DNA of 64,000 bases from Aeromonas rivipollensis. GTDB lineage: Bacteria; Pseudomonadota; Gammaproteobacteria; Enterobacterales; Aeromonadaceae. Made by a program: the position numbers and the translations under genes. The DNA is taken from assembly GCF_010974825.1 (NCBI RefSeq), contig NZ_JAAILA010000011.1:62001-126000 (forward strand), read 5' to 3'. The notes below the pieces were generated by a model. The model had not been told where the DNA came from. It saw only the letters and a list, made by a program, of their open reading frames with translations, and did not search any database. Below are positions 51,701 through 60,061 of this stretch, piece after piece (position 1 is the stretch's first letter; every line of letters starts with the position of its first letter).

Positions 51701-54700
51701 CATAGAGCAGGGGGGCGGCCAGCCGCTGGAAGTTGGCCCCGTCGGAGGGCTGGATGTTGAGATGGTGCAGCTGCACCTGGGCCTGGGTCCAGGCCAGCGT
51801 CTTGGCCCGCTGGAAGGCGTGGCGGTTGTGATGCTGATCGATGAGATCGAGCAGTGCCGGTCGCGAGGGGGCCACCAGGGTCCAGAAGGCGACATGGGTG
51901 CTGCTGCCAGGCAGGACGTGGACCCGCTGGCGCAGGGCGAAGATGGGGTCGAGCACCGTGCCCGTGGTGTTGGAGAGGGGGACATGGCGCTGCAAGGCGT
52001 GGGCGGTGGCCAGGGTGCGCCCCTGGCCGATGAAGCGGGCACGGTCGGATTCATATTGCAGGGTCCCGGCCAGATGGTCCTCGACGATGATGAAGTGGGC
52101 GGCCCACACCTCCTCCTCCTCGGGGGATCTGGGCCGCCGGGTGGCGATCAGGGCCCCCAGCTCGGCCAGGTATTCGGTGACCACAAAGAGCTTGCTGAAG
52201 GCCGGGTGGGCGCGATCCGCCTCCGGTGTGGTCAGCACCAGCTCGGCATAGGAGGTGAGCTCGATATGACGAAGGCGGCGACCGCGGTTGCTCAGGGAGA
52301 TGCGCCTCACTTCCCCGTCCGCCTCACCGGAGACCAGCACTTCCAGGGTGGTGGTGAGGCGATCGTGATGATGAACGAACTGGGCGCGATCCTCGGAGAA
52401 AACTACCTCTCCCTTCGGATCCGAGTTGCCAAGAGGATGAGCGCAGGGGGACCAGGTCTCACCGCTCTGGACATCATGGAGGAAGAGGAAGGAGCCCCAG
52501 TGGTCGCGGGTGGCATCCTCCTGCCAGCGGGTGATGGCGATGTGGCGCCAGCGGCTGTAACCCGCCCCGGCCCCGGTGAGCATGACGCAGTAGCGGCCAT
52601 TGGAGAGCAGGTGGGTGACAGGGGCCCCCAGGCTGGCCGAGGAGAGGCGGCGCACCGAGCTCACCTCGAAGCCGCTCTGGGTGAGGGAGGCCTTGATCTC
52701 GGCGGCGTGGGGCCGAACGATGGCCATGTCCTGGGGGATCCGCTCCTGCAGCAGCAGATCGCAGGCCTGCACCATGGGGTCTTCATGGAAACGGGCGCGC
52801 ATCTGCCCCCCGTGAAGGGCGTTGGCGAGGGCCACTATGGTCATCCCCTGGTGGTGGGCCATGAAGCTCTGCACTATGGCAACCTGCTGGCTGTCGGGCA
52901 GGCGCGAGGGGGTAAAGTCGAGGGCCTCGTAGAAGCCGTAACGGCCGCGGCCTCCCATGGCGGCCAGCCGCTGGAAGTTTGTCAGGGCAGCCCCCGGGTT
53001 GATCATGGCGGCCAGCCCGGTGGCATAGGGGGCGACCACTTTGTCCTCGGCCAGCCCGCGCTTGAGGGCGAGCTGGGGGATGCCGAAATTGGAGTACTGG
53101 TAGGTGAACTCCATGTCCCTGGCGTTGTAAGCGGACTCCGAGATGCCCCAGGGGATGCCGAGGGCGTGGCCGTAGCGGATCTGGGCGTCGACGATCAGCC
53201 TGCTGGTCTGCTCAAGCTGCGAGCCGACCGGGGCCCGCATCACCAGGGCGGGCATCAGGTACTCGAACATGGAGCCGGACCAGGAGATGAGGGCGGCCCC
53301 TGTGCCCAGGGGGGTGGCCGCCCGTCCCAGCCTGAACCAGTGGCTGGTGACGACATCCCCCTTGGCGATGGCAAACAGGCTGGCCAGCCTCGCCTCCGAG
53401 GCGAGCAGATCGTAACAGCTGCCGTCGAGCCGGTTGTCGGAGAGGGAGTAGCCGATGGAGAGCAGGCGGCGCTCCTCATTGAGCAGGAACCCGAAGTCCA
53501 TCCCCATGGCGAGGGCGCGGGCCTGGGCTGCCAGGGCGTGCAGCCGTCGCTGGCGCATCTCGGGGTCGGCGGCCTGATCCTGCAGATGTTCGGCCACCAC
53601 CCGCTTGAGGGCCTCCAGCCAGAAGAGGAGCTCCTCCCCCTCCCGTTGACAGGCCTGCAGGTCGAGCTGGTGCGCCGTGTTGCTGGCTTGCACCGTCAGC
53701 CGGGCGAGCACCGGGAGCTGGTGGGTTGCCGACAGGGGGCGGGCGAGCTGGCCACGGATTTCCTTGAGGCTGGCGACAAGGGCCTGCACCTGGCCGCTCT
53801 CCTTCATGGCGTAAGCCTGCAGGGCCTGCTCCGCCAGCAGGCAGGTATCCAGGATGCCGCTGCAAATGGTGCTGTCCCCCGCCTGTTGCTGCCATCGATC
53901 GCAGCCGGTGGCGACCACCAGCAGGTGGCCGGCCAGGTTGCCGCTGTCCACCGAAGAGACATAGGCCGGCTCCAGGGTGAGCAGGCTGCGGGTATCGTAC
54001 CAGTTGAAGAAGTGACCCTTGAAACGGGGCAGACGCTGCATCACGGCCAGGGTGGTTTCCAGCCGCGTGAGGATGGCGCAGCACCCGGCCCAGCCAAAAT
54101 CATTGGCCGCCAGGGCGGAGAGCAGATAGAGCCCCATGTTGGTGGGGGAGGTGCGATGGGCGATGACCTCCTGCGGACTCTCCTGCACGTTGTCCGGTGG
54201 CAGCTGGTTGTCCAGATCGGTGACCAGGGTCTCGAAATAGCGCCATGTCTGGCGGGCAACCAGGCGCAGCTCGGCGGCCTGGGCGGGAGTGCAGCTCATC
54301 TGCCTGGTGAGGTCGGGGGGGCGGCTGGTCCAGTAGGCCACCAGCGGGGCCAGCAGCCAGAGCAGGCTGACCGGCAGCACCAGGGGCCAGGCGGCGGGGG
54401 CGCTCAGCAGGGTGAGGCCGCTGACCCCAATGGCCAGTACCACCCCGGCCGTCATCAGCCGATAAAACCCGGTCCAGGCCAGGCGCGGTGAACCCGAACT
54501 CTGGGCCGAGGTGGTCCACTCCAGCAGGTGGCGATGGGAGAGGAAGAGGCGAAACAGGGTGCGCACTATGGCATCCGTCATGCGCCAGGCCTGATCGACC
54601 AGAAACACCAGGCTGAGCAGGGCCTGCATGAAGGCCCGCTGCAGCCGCTGGCCGACCATCCCCAGGTAGTGGCGCCACAGGATGTCCCGCTTGCGGGGGA

Positions 54701-57287
54701 TCAGGGTGAAGAGCAGCGGCAGGAAGAGGGGCAATGCCTGGGCGGCGAACAACAGGAGGCTGGCGATTGTTGCTGTGCCCAGCGGCAACTGCCAGCCAGC
54801 CAGCAGCGCCAGCAAGGTGCTTGGTGCCAGCAGGGAGCGGCAGAGGTTGTCAAACATCTTCCAGCGCCCGATGAGCGGCAGGGCGTCCTGCCCGCGGCTA
54901 CGCCGGCAGATCCAGGCGAGCAACTGCCAGTCCCCTCGGGTCCAGCGATGCTGGCGCTTGGCACTGACGTCATAACGGGAGGGAAACTCCTCGACGACCT
55001 CGATATCCGAGGCGAGCCCCGCCCGGGCGAAGATCCCCTCGAACAGATCATGGCTCAGGTGGCTGTTGTCCGGCACGCGCCCCGCCAGGGCGGCGGTGAA
55101 GGCATCCACGTCATAGATGCCCTTGCCGGTGAAGGAGCCCTCCCCGAACAGATCCTGATAGAGGTCGGAGACGGTGGCGGCATAGGGATCCATGCCCCCG
55201 GGCCCGGAGTAGAGCCGCTGATAGTAGGAGCCGTCCTGACCCAGTGGCAGCGAGGGGGTGACCCGGGGCTGCAGTATGCCATAGCCATGGGTGACACGCT
55301 GGCGCCCGGCGTCGAGGTGGGGGTGATTGAGGGGATGGGCCATCTTGCCAATCAGCCGGCTGGCGGCATCCCGTGGCAGGCGGGTATCCGCGTCCAGGGT
55401 GATGACATAGCGCACCCCCTGGGGGATGGCGGGGGGCTGGCCGTCCGTCGCCATGAAGCTGGTATCCGCCGCGCCGCGCAGCAAGCGGTTCAGCTCGTAT
55501 AGCTTGCCCCGCTTGCGCTCCCACCCCATCCAGCACCCCTCGCCCGGGTTGAACCTGCGGTGGCGATGGAGCAGCCAGAAGCGATCCCCTGAGGGGCCAG
55601 GGCCATATTTTTCGTTGAGCCGGGCAATGGCCTGGCGCGCCGCCACCAGCAGGGCCTCATCCCCCGGCAGCCGCTCTTGCTGCGCATCCACACCGTCGCT
55701 GAGCAGGGCAAAGCTGATATCGCCGCTGACCCCGGAGAGATGATGCACCTCCAGCTGCTCGACCTGTGCCAGCAGCTCGGATGGCGACACCAGCAGGGTC
55801 GGCATGACCACCAGGGTGCGCAGCGAGGGCGGGATGCCGTGGGTGAGATCCATGGCGGGGAGGGGGCTGGGAACCAGGTGCGCGCTGATGAGGTAGTTGA
55901 CCAGGGCCAGGGCCACGGCATGGGTCGGCAGGAGCGCAAACAGGAAGAAAAGCCCCATCCAGAGTGACCAGGGTTCATCTGGGGAGACCAGCAGGCGATG
56001 GCTCAGGGCCAGCAGAAAGAGGGTCAGCAAAGCGATGATGCCGATGTAACCCTGGATGCCGAGCCGGGCGTAAAAGCGGTGCAGGCGAAGGCGCAGGGGA
56101 GGGCGAAATCCGAGCTCGGCTTCGAGGGCGGGTCGCCCCTCTGCGATCAGGTGGTAGCCGGGCTCCGCTGCTCTTCGCCGTATCTCGTCCTGCTGCTCCT
56201 CCGGTGGGAGCCGGGTCGCGGCCAGGACCCTGGCCGTGACCGCCAGCTCGTCGTGGTCGGAGTAGCGGGCCAACTCTTCTATGGCCTGGCGATAGAGGTT
56301 GCGGGTGGGGAAGTCCATCTCGGCAAAGGGGCTCTCTGCGCGAAGCTGATAATCCACCAGGCTCATCCCCTCGACGAGTTCACTCCAGTCCATGCCGGAG
56401 ATGAGGCGCATGCTGGTGATGACGTTGCGAATGGTGACGTTGGAGGCGCCCTGGCGCTGCTGGGCATGCTGCACCACCTCCTCCACCGACAGGCCTTGCC
56501 GGGTGAGGCGCTCCTCCAGCCAGCCGAGTGCCGGTGTGGTGTTGGGGTCCTGATCCCGCAGCTGCTTGACCAGCTGGGCGGCAAACAGCTCGGAGAGGGG
56601 GCCGCTCGCCCGGGAGGCGATGTCTTCGTTGAGTGCCGAGACGGCGCAGCCCTCCACGAGCAGCCGGGTGCAGAGGGCATCGGCATCGGCTCTGATCTGC
56701 TGGGCCAGGGTGATCTGCTCCACCAGGCGGCGCAGGTTTTCAATGAGCACGATCCTGAGGGTGATGGGCACGGCCCAGAGCTCCCCTATGGTCAGGGGCT
56801 GCACGCGCTGATAGGCGAGGATGAAGCGGCTCAGGATCTCGGCGTCGAAGTGGCTGTCGTTGTGGGCGATGAAGGCCCAGGCGATGCCAAAGACCCTGGG
56901 GTAGCCCGCGAAGGGGCCGGCGGCGAGCTTGGGCAACTGACGGTAGTAACCGCCGGGCAGGCTGCTGCGGATCTCGTAGAGCTGGGCCTCGACCAGGTGA
57001 TAGTTGTCGAGGAACCACTCGGCCGCGTGGGTCAGATCATGACCCAGCTCGAGCTCGGCGGCGCTGCTCCGGTAGGCGCGAGAGAGGACGGCCTCGTTGG
57101 CCTTGAGCCGCAGATGCAGGGAGGGCACAGAGATGGGGGTCGCCGTCACCGGCTGCGCCTCGGCCAGGGTAGTGGCATGGAGTTCCAGCCGCTCTATGCC
57201 GAACAGCTCTTCACGAATGGGCTCCTTGCTCTGCCAGGGGCCGGTGGCGCTATGCACGCCAAGCCATCCGGCTAACCACTCATTCAT
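48780..57287 (-). CDS. Cyclic beta-1,2-glucan synthase-like giant protein (GT84/GH94)
   Basis: An unbroken 2,835-residue protein, the size of the Brucella and Agrobacterium cyclic glucan synthases (Cgs/NdvB/ChvB). In order: an N-terminal soluble part; membrane helices near 413-465; a glycosyltransferase domain (about 480-800) with VITLDADTRLPRDAASRLIG near 630 and HRWTRGDWQLLAW near 782; membrane helices near 815-960; a glycoamylase-type domain with GFYEALDFTPSR near 1455; two GH94 sandwich modules beginning near 1560 and 2025; and a GH94 catalytic barrel with GSGDWNDGMNRVG near 2512, which holds the general-acid Asp. It should build beta-1,2-glucan from UDP-glucose and trim it by phosphorolysis before cyclisation. 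AGGAGAC precedes the ATG. Linear rather than cyclic product is possible. Confidence 0.88.
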   Translation of the reverse strand: MNEWLAGWLGVHSATGPWQSKEPIREELFGIERLELHATTLAEAQPVTATPISVPSLHLRLKANEAVLSRAYRSSAAELELGHDLTHAAEWFLDNYHLVEAQLYEIRSSLPGGYYRQLPKLAAGPFAGYPRVFGIAWAFIAHNDSHFDAEILSRFILAYQRVQPLTIGELWAVPITLRIVLIENLRRLVEQITLAQQIRADADALCTRLLVEGCAVSALNEDIASRASGPLSELFAAQLVKQLRDQDPNTTPALGWLEERLTRQGLSVEEVVQHAQQRQGASNVTIRNVITSMRLISGMDWSELVEGMSLVDYQLRAESPFAEMDFPTRNLYRQAIEELARYSDHDELAVTARVLAATRLPPEEQQDEIRRRAAEPGYHLIAEGRPALEAELGFRPPLRLRLHRFYARLGIQGYIGIIALLTLFLLALSHRLLVSPDEPWSLWMGLFFLFALLPTHAVALALVNYLISAHLVPSPLPAMDLTHGIPPSLRTLVVMPTLLVSPSELLAQVEQLEVHHLSGVSGDISFALLSDGVDAQQERLPGDEALLVAARQAIARLNEKYGPGPSGDRFWLLHRHRRFNPGEGCWMGWERKRGKLYELNRLLRGAADTSFMATDGQPPAIPQGVRYVITLDADTRLPRDAASRLIGKMAHPLNHPHLDAGRQRVTHGYGILQPRVTPSLPLGQDGSYYQRLYSGPGGMDPYAATVSDLYQDLFGEGSFTGKGIYDVDAFTAALAGRVPDNSHLSHDLFEGIFARAGLASDIEVVEEFPSRYDVSAKRQHRWTRGDWQLLAWICRRSRGQDALPLIGRWKMFDNLCRSLLAPSTLLALLAGWQLPLGTATIASLLLFAAQALPLFLPLLFTLIPRKRDILWRHYLGMVGQRLQRAFMQALLSLVFLVDQAWRMTDAIVRTLFRLFLSHRHLLEWTTSAQSSGSPRLAWTGFYRLMTAGVVLAIGVSGLTLLSAPAAWPLVLPVSLLWLLAPLVAYWTSRPPDLTRQMSCTPAQAAELRLVARQTWRYFETLVTDLDNQLPPDNVQESPQEVIAHRTSPTNMGLYLLSALAANDFGWAGCCAILTRLETTLAVMQRLPRFKGHFFNWYDTRSLLTLEPAYVSSVDSGNLAGHLLVVATGCDRWQQQAGDSTICSGILDTCLLAEQALQAYAMKESGQVQALVASLKEIRGQLARPLSATHQLPVLARLTVQASNTAHQLDLQACQREGEELLFWLEALKRVVAEHLQDQAADPEMRQRRLHALAAQARALAMGMDFGFLLNEERRLLSIGYSLSDNRLDGSCYDLLASEARLASLFAIAKGDVVTSHWFRLGRAATPLGTGAALISWSGSMFEYLMPALVMRAPVGSQLEQTSRLIVDAQIRYGHALGIPWGISESAYNARDMEFTYQYSNFGIPQLALKRGLAEDKVVAPYATGLAAMINPGAALTNFQRLAAMGGRGRYGFYEALDFTPSRLPDSQQVAIVQSFMAHHQGMTIVALANALHGGQMRARFHEDPMVQACDLLLQERIPQDMAIVRPHAAEIKASLTQSGFEVSSVRRLSSASLGAPVTHLLSNGRYCVMLTGAGAGYSRWRHIAITRWQEDATRDHWGSFLFLHDVQSGETWSPCAHPLGNSDPKGEVVFSEDRAQFVHHHDRLTTTLEVLVSGEADGEVRRISLSNRGRRLRHIELTSYAELVLTTPEADRAHPAFSKLFVVTEYLAELGALIATRRPRSPEEEEVWAAHFIIVEDHLAGTLQYESDRARFIGQGRTLATAHALQRHVPLSNTTGTVLDPIFALRQRVHVLPGSSTHVAFWTLVAPSRPALLDLIDQHHNRHAFQRAKTLAWTQAQVQLHHLNIQPSDGANFQRLAAPLLYGDARFRAASATIARGLTRQSALWQQSISGDLPIMLLRIDDVEDLAQVHELLLAHEYLRMKRLAVDLVIMNEHVSTYVQDLQNGIDTAVRSSQSRPRFHAELAQGSVYTVRRDLMSGELCELLYAAARVVLIARRGPLQEQLARLKEPPPRPFPVTPAKAHGQAPIKPPHHPELAFFNGLGGFAREGREYVTLLSGEQTTPAPWINVIANPGFGFQASALGSGYTWADNSKENQLTPWSNDPVTDPAGEAIYIRDEDSLALWSPTAQPIHDGGQYVARHGFGYSRFEHQAHGIHSELLQYVPVADPVKISRLTLHNLTGNARRLCITCYAEWVLGASRAASAPFITTRMDEQTGAMLARNPWNAAFPERVAFLDLGGRQTSWTGDRSEFLGYQGQLAAPAALQGGRPLSGRTGAGIDPCSALQTHVDLAPGQRLEILVLLGQGESDEQASALILRYRQDLDEVLEQVEDQWQGLLGAVQVKTPDLAMDFMLNGWLLYQTLACRLWARSAFYQAGGAYGFRDQLQDGMALGFAAPRDTRQHLLRAAARQFVEGDMQHWWLPHSGQGVRTRISDDRVWLALATATYVRSSADHAVLEEQIPFLEGPSLGPDQQDAFFLPQVCEEVASLYEHCARGLDQAMALTGSLGLPLMGSGDWNDGMNRVGSAGKGESVWLGWLLLRTISLFAPLARARHDGRADRWLAHAERVGAALEQHAWDGAWYRRATFDDGTWLGARKSPECQIDAIAQSWAVLSGAADPARARMAMQSLERHLVRYEEGLSLLFSPPFDTLTQDPGYIRGYPPGLRENGGQYTHAAVWAVLAFARLGETDKACQQFALLNPINHALNGSAMARYKVEPYVMAADIYSVAPHQGRGGWTWYTGAAGWMYQAGLDGILGITREGQALLITPRLPSDWPGFSVAITLENCHYRIEVSAEPPSGQQGGSVRLDGVLLAPAPLPLRIPLQDGQHRVEITLAR

Positions 57288-57620
57288 GGGCCGTCTCCTG
57301 CTCGTTCAGGGCGGGGGCAGACTCGCCACTGCATGGCCGTTGGGACATGGGCAATCCTCGCAGGCAAGGGGTGACGGGGCTGCTGTCATCGGCATGCCGG
57401 ATGAAGTGAAAACCCTGCCCTGGTCATGGGCAAGGGGGGCTGCCGTTGTGCCTGGGCTATGGGCTCCCGGGCCGGCAACCGCGATGGGTCGCCGCGCCCC
57501 CGGCCTGACAAACGCAGGGGAAGGGGGCTGGCAACATTGAGACTATGGGGGAGGGGAAGGGGGCTGTCTGTTCGTTAACGTACATAAGGTGAGGGGCAGT
57601 TCACCGCGCCGCCTCAGCCG
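57288..57620 (-). promoter_or_regulatory. Upstream region of the glucan synthase gene
   Basis: About 330 bp between the MATE gene stop and the glucan synthase start, with no convincing ORF. It holds the Crp/Fnr-type site at 57564-57584 and two exact 14-base direct repeats, GGGGAAGGGGGCTG, at 57516-57529 and 57553-57566. No consensus -35/-10 pair is obvious. Confidence 0.6.
57564..57584 (-). promoter_or_regulatory. Crp/Fnr-type inverted repeat upstream of the glucan synthase gene
   Basis: On the minus strand TGTACG-TTAA-CGAACA, then GACAG. The core has perfect symmetry except for one pair and a palindromic TTAA centre. In gene orientation it shares CGNACAGAC with the BON-gene site (46610-46630). 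Confidence 0.6.
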
Positions 57621-59051
57621 TCAGCCGAGATCGGTCGAGGCGAACCGCTCCCCCCTGGCCAGCACCCGGCTGGCCAGGGCGGGGCTGTGCTGGTGGCGGA
57701 GGGGCTTGGCCTGCGCGAGGCGACGCCACTCCCGCCACAACAGCCAGCAGAGCGGCGGGGTCAGCAGCAGCACGGTCGCGGGCTGGGCCAGCAGCACGCC
57801 GTCGCGGCCCCACCAGAGCGGCAGCAGGAAGATGAGGGGCAGCAGCAGCGCCGTCTTGGCGGCCGAGATGACCAGGGCCTGACGGGTGCGCGCCATGGAT
57901 TGCAGCAGCACTATGCCGAACATGATGATCCCCTCCAGCGGTATGGCGGCGAGGTTGAGGGTCAGGCTGCTGACGGCGGCGGCCAGCAGCTCGGCATCCT
58001 GATCCCCGGTGTAGAGCATGGCGACCTGGCGGGGCAGCAGCTGGATCAGCAGCCAGACTCCCATGCCATAGACCAGCGTGATCTTGAGCCCCATGGCCAT
58101 CAGGAATCTGAGATCCCGCAGGCGCCCGGCCCCGGTGGCCTGGCTGATCAGCGGCTGGATGCCGAAGGCCAGCCCCTGCAGGATCACGATGAACACCGCC
58201 TCTGTGTAACCCGCCACAGTGAAGCCCGCCAGATCCTTGACCGAGCCGTGCACCATCAGCTGGCTGTTGTGCAGCAGCAGCAGCAGCCCCAGGTTGAACT
58301 GGGCGATCAGGCTCGGTAGCCCGGTGAACAGCAGCTTGGGCATGGCCGGGAAGCTGGGCACCAGCTGGCGCCAGCCAAGGCGCAGCCTGGCGTGGGAGGT
58401 AAAGAAATAACCAAGGCCAAGCAGGCTGACCACACCTTCCGAGATGAGGGTAGCCTGGGCCGTGCCCACCAGCCCCAGCCCCAGGCGGCCGACCATGATG
58501 TAGTTGAGCAGTATGTTGAGCAGGGCGCCGCAGCTCACCAGTACCATGGCGAGGCGGGGGCGACCGTCGTTGCGCAGCAGATAGGGCACCGCCAGGTTGC
58601 TGGCCAGCAGCAGGGTGCCGCCCCCTATCCAGCCGAGGTAGTCGCTGGCCTGTTGCCAGGTCTCGGTATCCGGTGCTATGCCCAGGGCCAGCAGGATGTC
58701 GGTGTGCCAATGGTGCAGCAGCAGCGGCGCCACTATCCCCAGCAGCCCCAGCAGCCAGAATGCATTGACCAGGGCCTGACGGGCCAGGGCGAGGTTTCTG
58801 GCCCCCTGCTGGAGGGAGATGGCGGTCGCCGCCCCCATGGCGACCATGGCGGCGAGGCCGATCAGCACCATGATGACCGGGTAGACCAGGTTGATCCCGG
58901 CGAGACCGGCGGCCCCCACATAGTGGCCGACGAAGATGCCATCCACCAGGTAATAGGCGCCGGAGACCAGCATGGCCATGATGGAGGGGAGGGCATAGCC
59001 CCAGAAACGGCGGGTCATGGCCCGCTGACGGCGAATGAAATAGGCTGACAT
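57621..59051 (-). CDS. MATE-family multidrug exporter
   Basis: A 476-residue membrane protein with about 12 helices in two homologous halves. FWGYALPSIMAMLVSGAYYLVDGIFVGHYVG near the N-terminus and the later matching PKLLFTGLPSLIAQFNLGLL are the two first-helix repeats of MATE transporters (MepA/DinF-like branch). Such proteins expel drugs or metabolites using a sodium or proton gradient; the substrate is unknown. It lies about 100 bp downstream of a LysR gene on the same strand, with a 19-base palindrome between them, so LysR may control it. Confidence 0.88.
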   Translation of the reverse strand: MSAYFIRRQRAMTRRFWGYALPSIMAMLVSGAYYLVDGIFVGHYVGAAGLAGINLVYPVIMVLIGLAAMVAMGAATAISLQQGARNLALARQALVNAFWLLGLLGIVAPLLLHHWHTDILLALGIAPDTETWQQASDYLGWIGGGTLLLASNLAVPYLLRNDGRPRLAMVLVSCGALLNILLNYIMVGRLGLGLVGTAQATLISEGVVSLLGLGYFFTSHARLRLGWRQLVPSFPAMPKLLFTGLPSLIAQFNLGLLLLLHNSQLMVHGSVKDLAGFTVAGYTEAVFIVILQGLAFGIQPLISQATGAGRLRDLRFLMAMGLKITLVYGMGVWLLIQLLPRQVAMLYTGDQDAELLAAAVSSLTLNLAAIPLEGIIMFGIVLLQSMARTRQALVISAAKTALLLPLIFLLPLWWGRDGVLLAQPATVLLLTPPLCWLLWREWRRLAQAKPLRHQHSPALASRVLARGERFASTDLG

Positions 59052-59136
59052 ATCTGTGCTTCTGCCGGGTCGGGGATCGAAGCCACAGTGTAGATTCTTA
59101 GCTTTCCATTGATAATCCGGTATTTATTTGATGGAT

Positions 59137-59155
59137 TGATGAGTATCACTCATCA
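59137..59155. promoter_or_regulatory. 19-base palindrome between the LysR and MATE genes
   Basis: TGATGAGT-ATC-ACTCATCA, a perfect 8-bp inverted repeat with a 3-base centre. It includes the LysR stop codon and lies about 85 bp upstream of the MATE start codon. It could be an operator for the exporter or a weak terminator of the regulator; no T-tract follows. Confidence 0.5.
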
Positions 59156-60061
59156 GTCACGCGGGCTATGGTGGGCCTTCAACATGTCTATCAGGGCCCG
59201 CAGGCCGTGGCCCAGCTGGTGGCGGCTGGGGTAGAAGAGACTGAAGCCGGCAAAGGTGGGGCTCCAGTCGGCCAGCACAGTCACCAGCCGACCCGCCGCC
59301 AAGGCCTCGCTCACCTCCTCCTCATAGCAGTAGGCCAGCCCCAGGCCCGCCTCGGCCGCCCCCAGATAGAGGGCGGGAGTGCTGGTGGTCAGCGGCCCGC
59401 TCACCTCTATCTCCAGCAGCTCGCCGTCGGCGGCAAAGGCCCAGCGATAGTGGTGATGAGGGGTGAGGCGATAGCCGATGCAGTCGTGCTGGCTGAGCTC
59501 GGAGGGGTGCAGGGGGATGCCGCGCCTTGCCAGGTAGTCGGGGGAGCCTACCACCAGATAGCGCTGCAACGGGCCCAGGGGCACGGCTATCATCTCCTGG
59601 GGCAGCAGATCGCCGTAGAAGAGGGCGGCGTCATAGCCATCCTCGATGAGACGGGGCATCAGCTCCTGCTCCACCACCTCCACCTGCATGCGCGGATAGC
59701 GCACCAGATAGTCGATAAGCACTGGGGCCAGCACCTCCTGGATGGCGGCCCTGGGGGCACAGATCTTCAACCTGCCGACCGGCTCATCCCCATGACGCTT
59801 CAACTCCTCCAGCGCCTCCTCCAGCTGACCCAGGGTCGGCAGCAGCTGCGTCAGCAATCGCTCCCCCGCATCGGTCGGCACCACGGCTCTGGTGCTGCGA
59901 TTGAGCAGCCTGACTCCCAGACGACTCTCCAACCCCTTGAGGGAGTGGCTCAGGGCCGAGGCCGAGACCCCGAGCTCGAGGGCGGCCCGGCTGAAACTGC
60001 GGTGGCGGGCGACGGCGGCAAATACCGCCAGTTCGGCAAGATCGGTGCGGGTGATGGTCAT
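59153..60061 (-). CDS. LysR-family transcriptional regulator
   Basis: A 302-residue regulator of normal LysR length. The N-terminal winged helix (about 1-65) contains LAVFAAVARHRSFSRAALEL, GVSASALSHSLKGLESRLGV and RLLNRSTRAVVPTDAGERLL. The effector domain (about 95-300) includes GRLKICAPRAAIQEVLAPVL and ALFYGDLLPQEMIAVPL, similar to the large subgroup that regulates its neighbour. The ATG at 60061 is chosen for the standard N-terminus, though its ribosome-binding site is weak. Likely targets are itself and the MATE gene downstream. Confidence 0.9.
   Translation of the reverse strand: MTITRTDLAELAVFAAVARHRSFSRAALELGVSASALSHSLKGLESRLGVRLLNRSTRAVVPTDAGERLLTQLLPTLGQLEEALEELKRHGDEPVGRLKICAPRAAIQEVLAPVLIDYLVRYPRMQVEVVEQELMPRLIEDGYDAALFYGDLLPQEMIAVPLGPLQRYLVVGSPDYLARRGIPLHPSELSQHDCIGYRLTPHHHYRWAFAADGELLEIEVSGPLTTSTPALYLGAAEAGLGLAYCYEEEVSEALAAGRLVTVLADWSPTFAGFSLFYPSRHQLGHGLRALIDMLKAHHSPRD

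Noticed and set aside
48930..54491. A 1,853-codon open frame on the plus strand opposite the glucan synthase gene
   Set aside because: The minus-strand protein has clear family motifs throughout. The plus-strand translation is Gly/Ala/Val/Gln-rich low-complexity sequence, as expected from the reverse strand of a high-GC gene.
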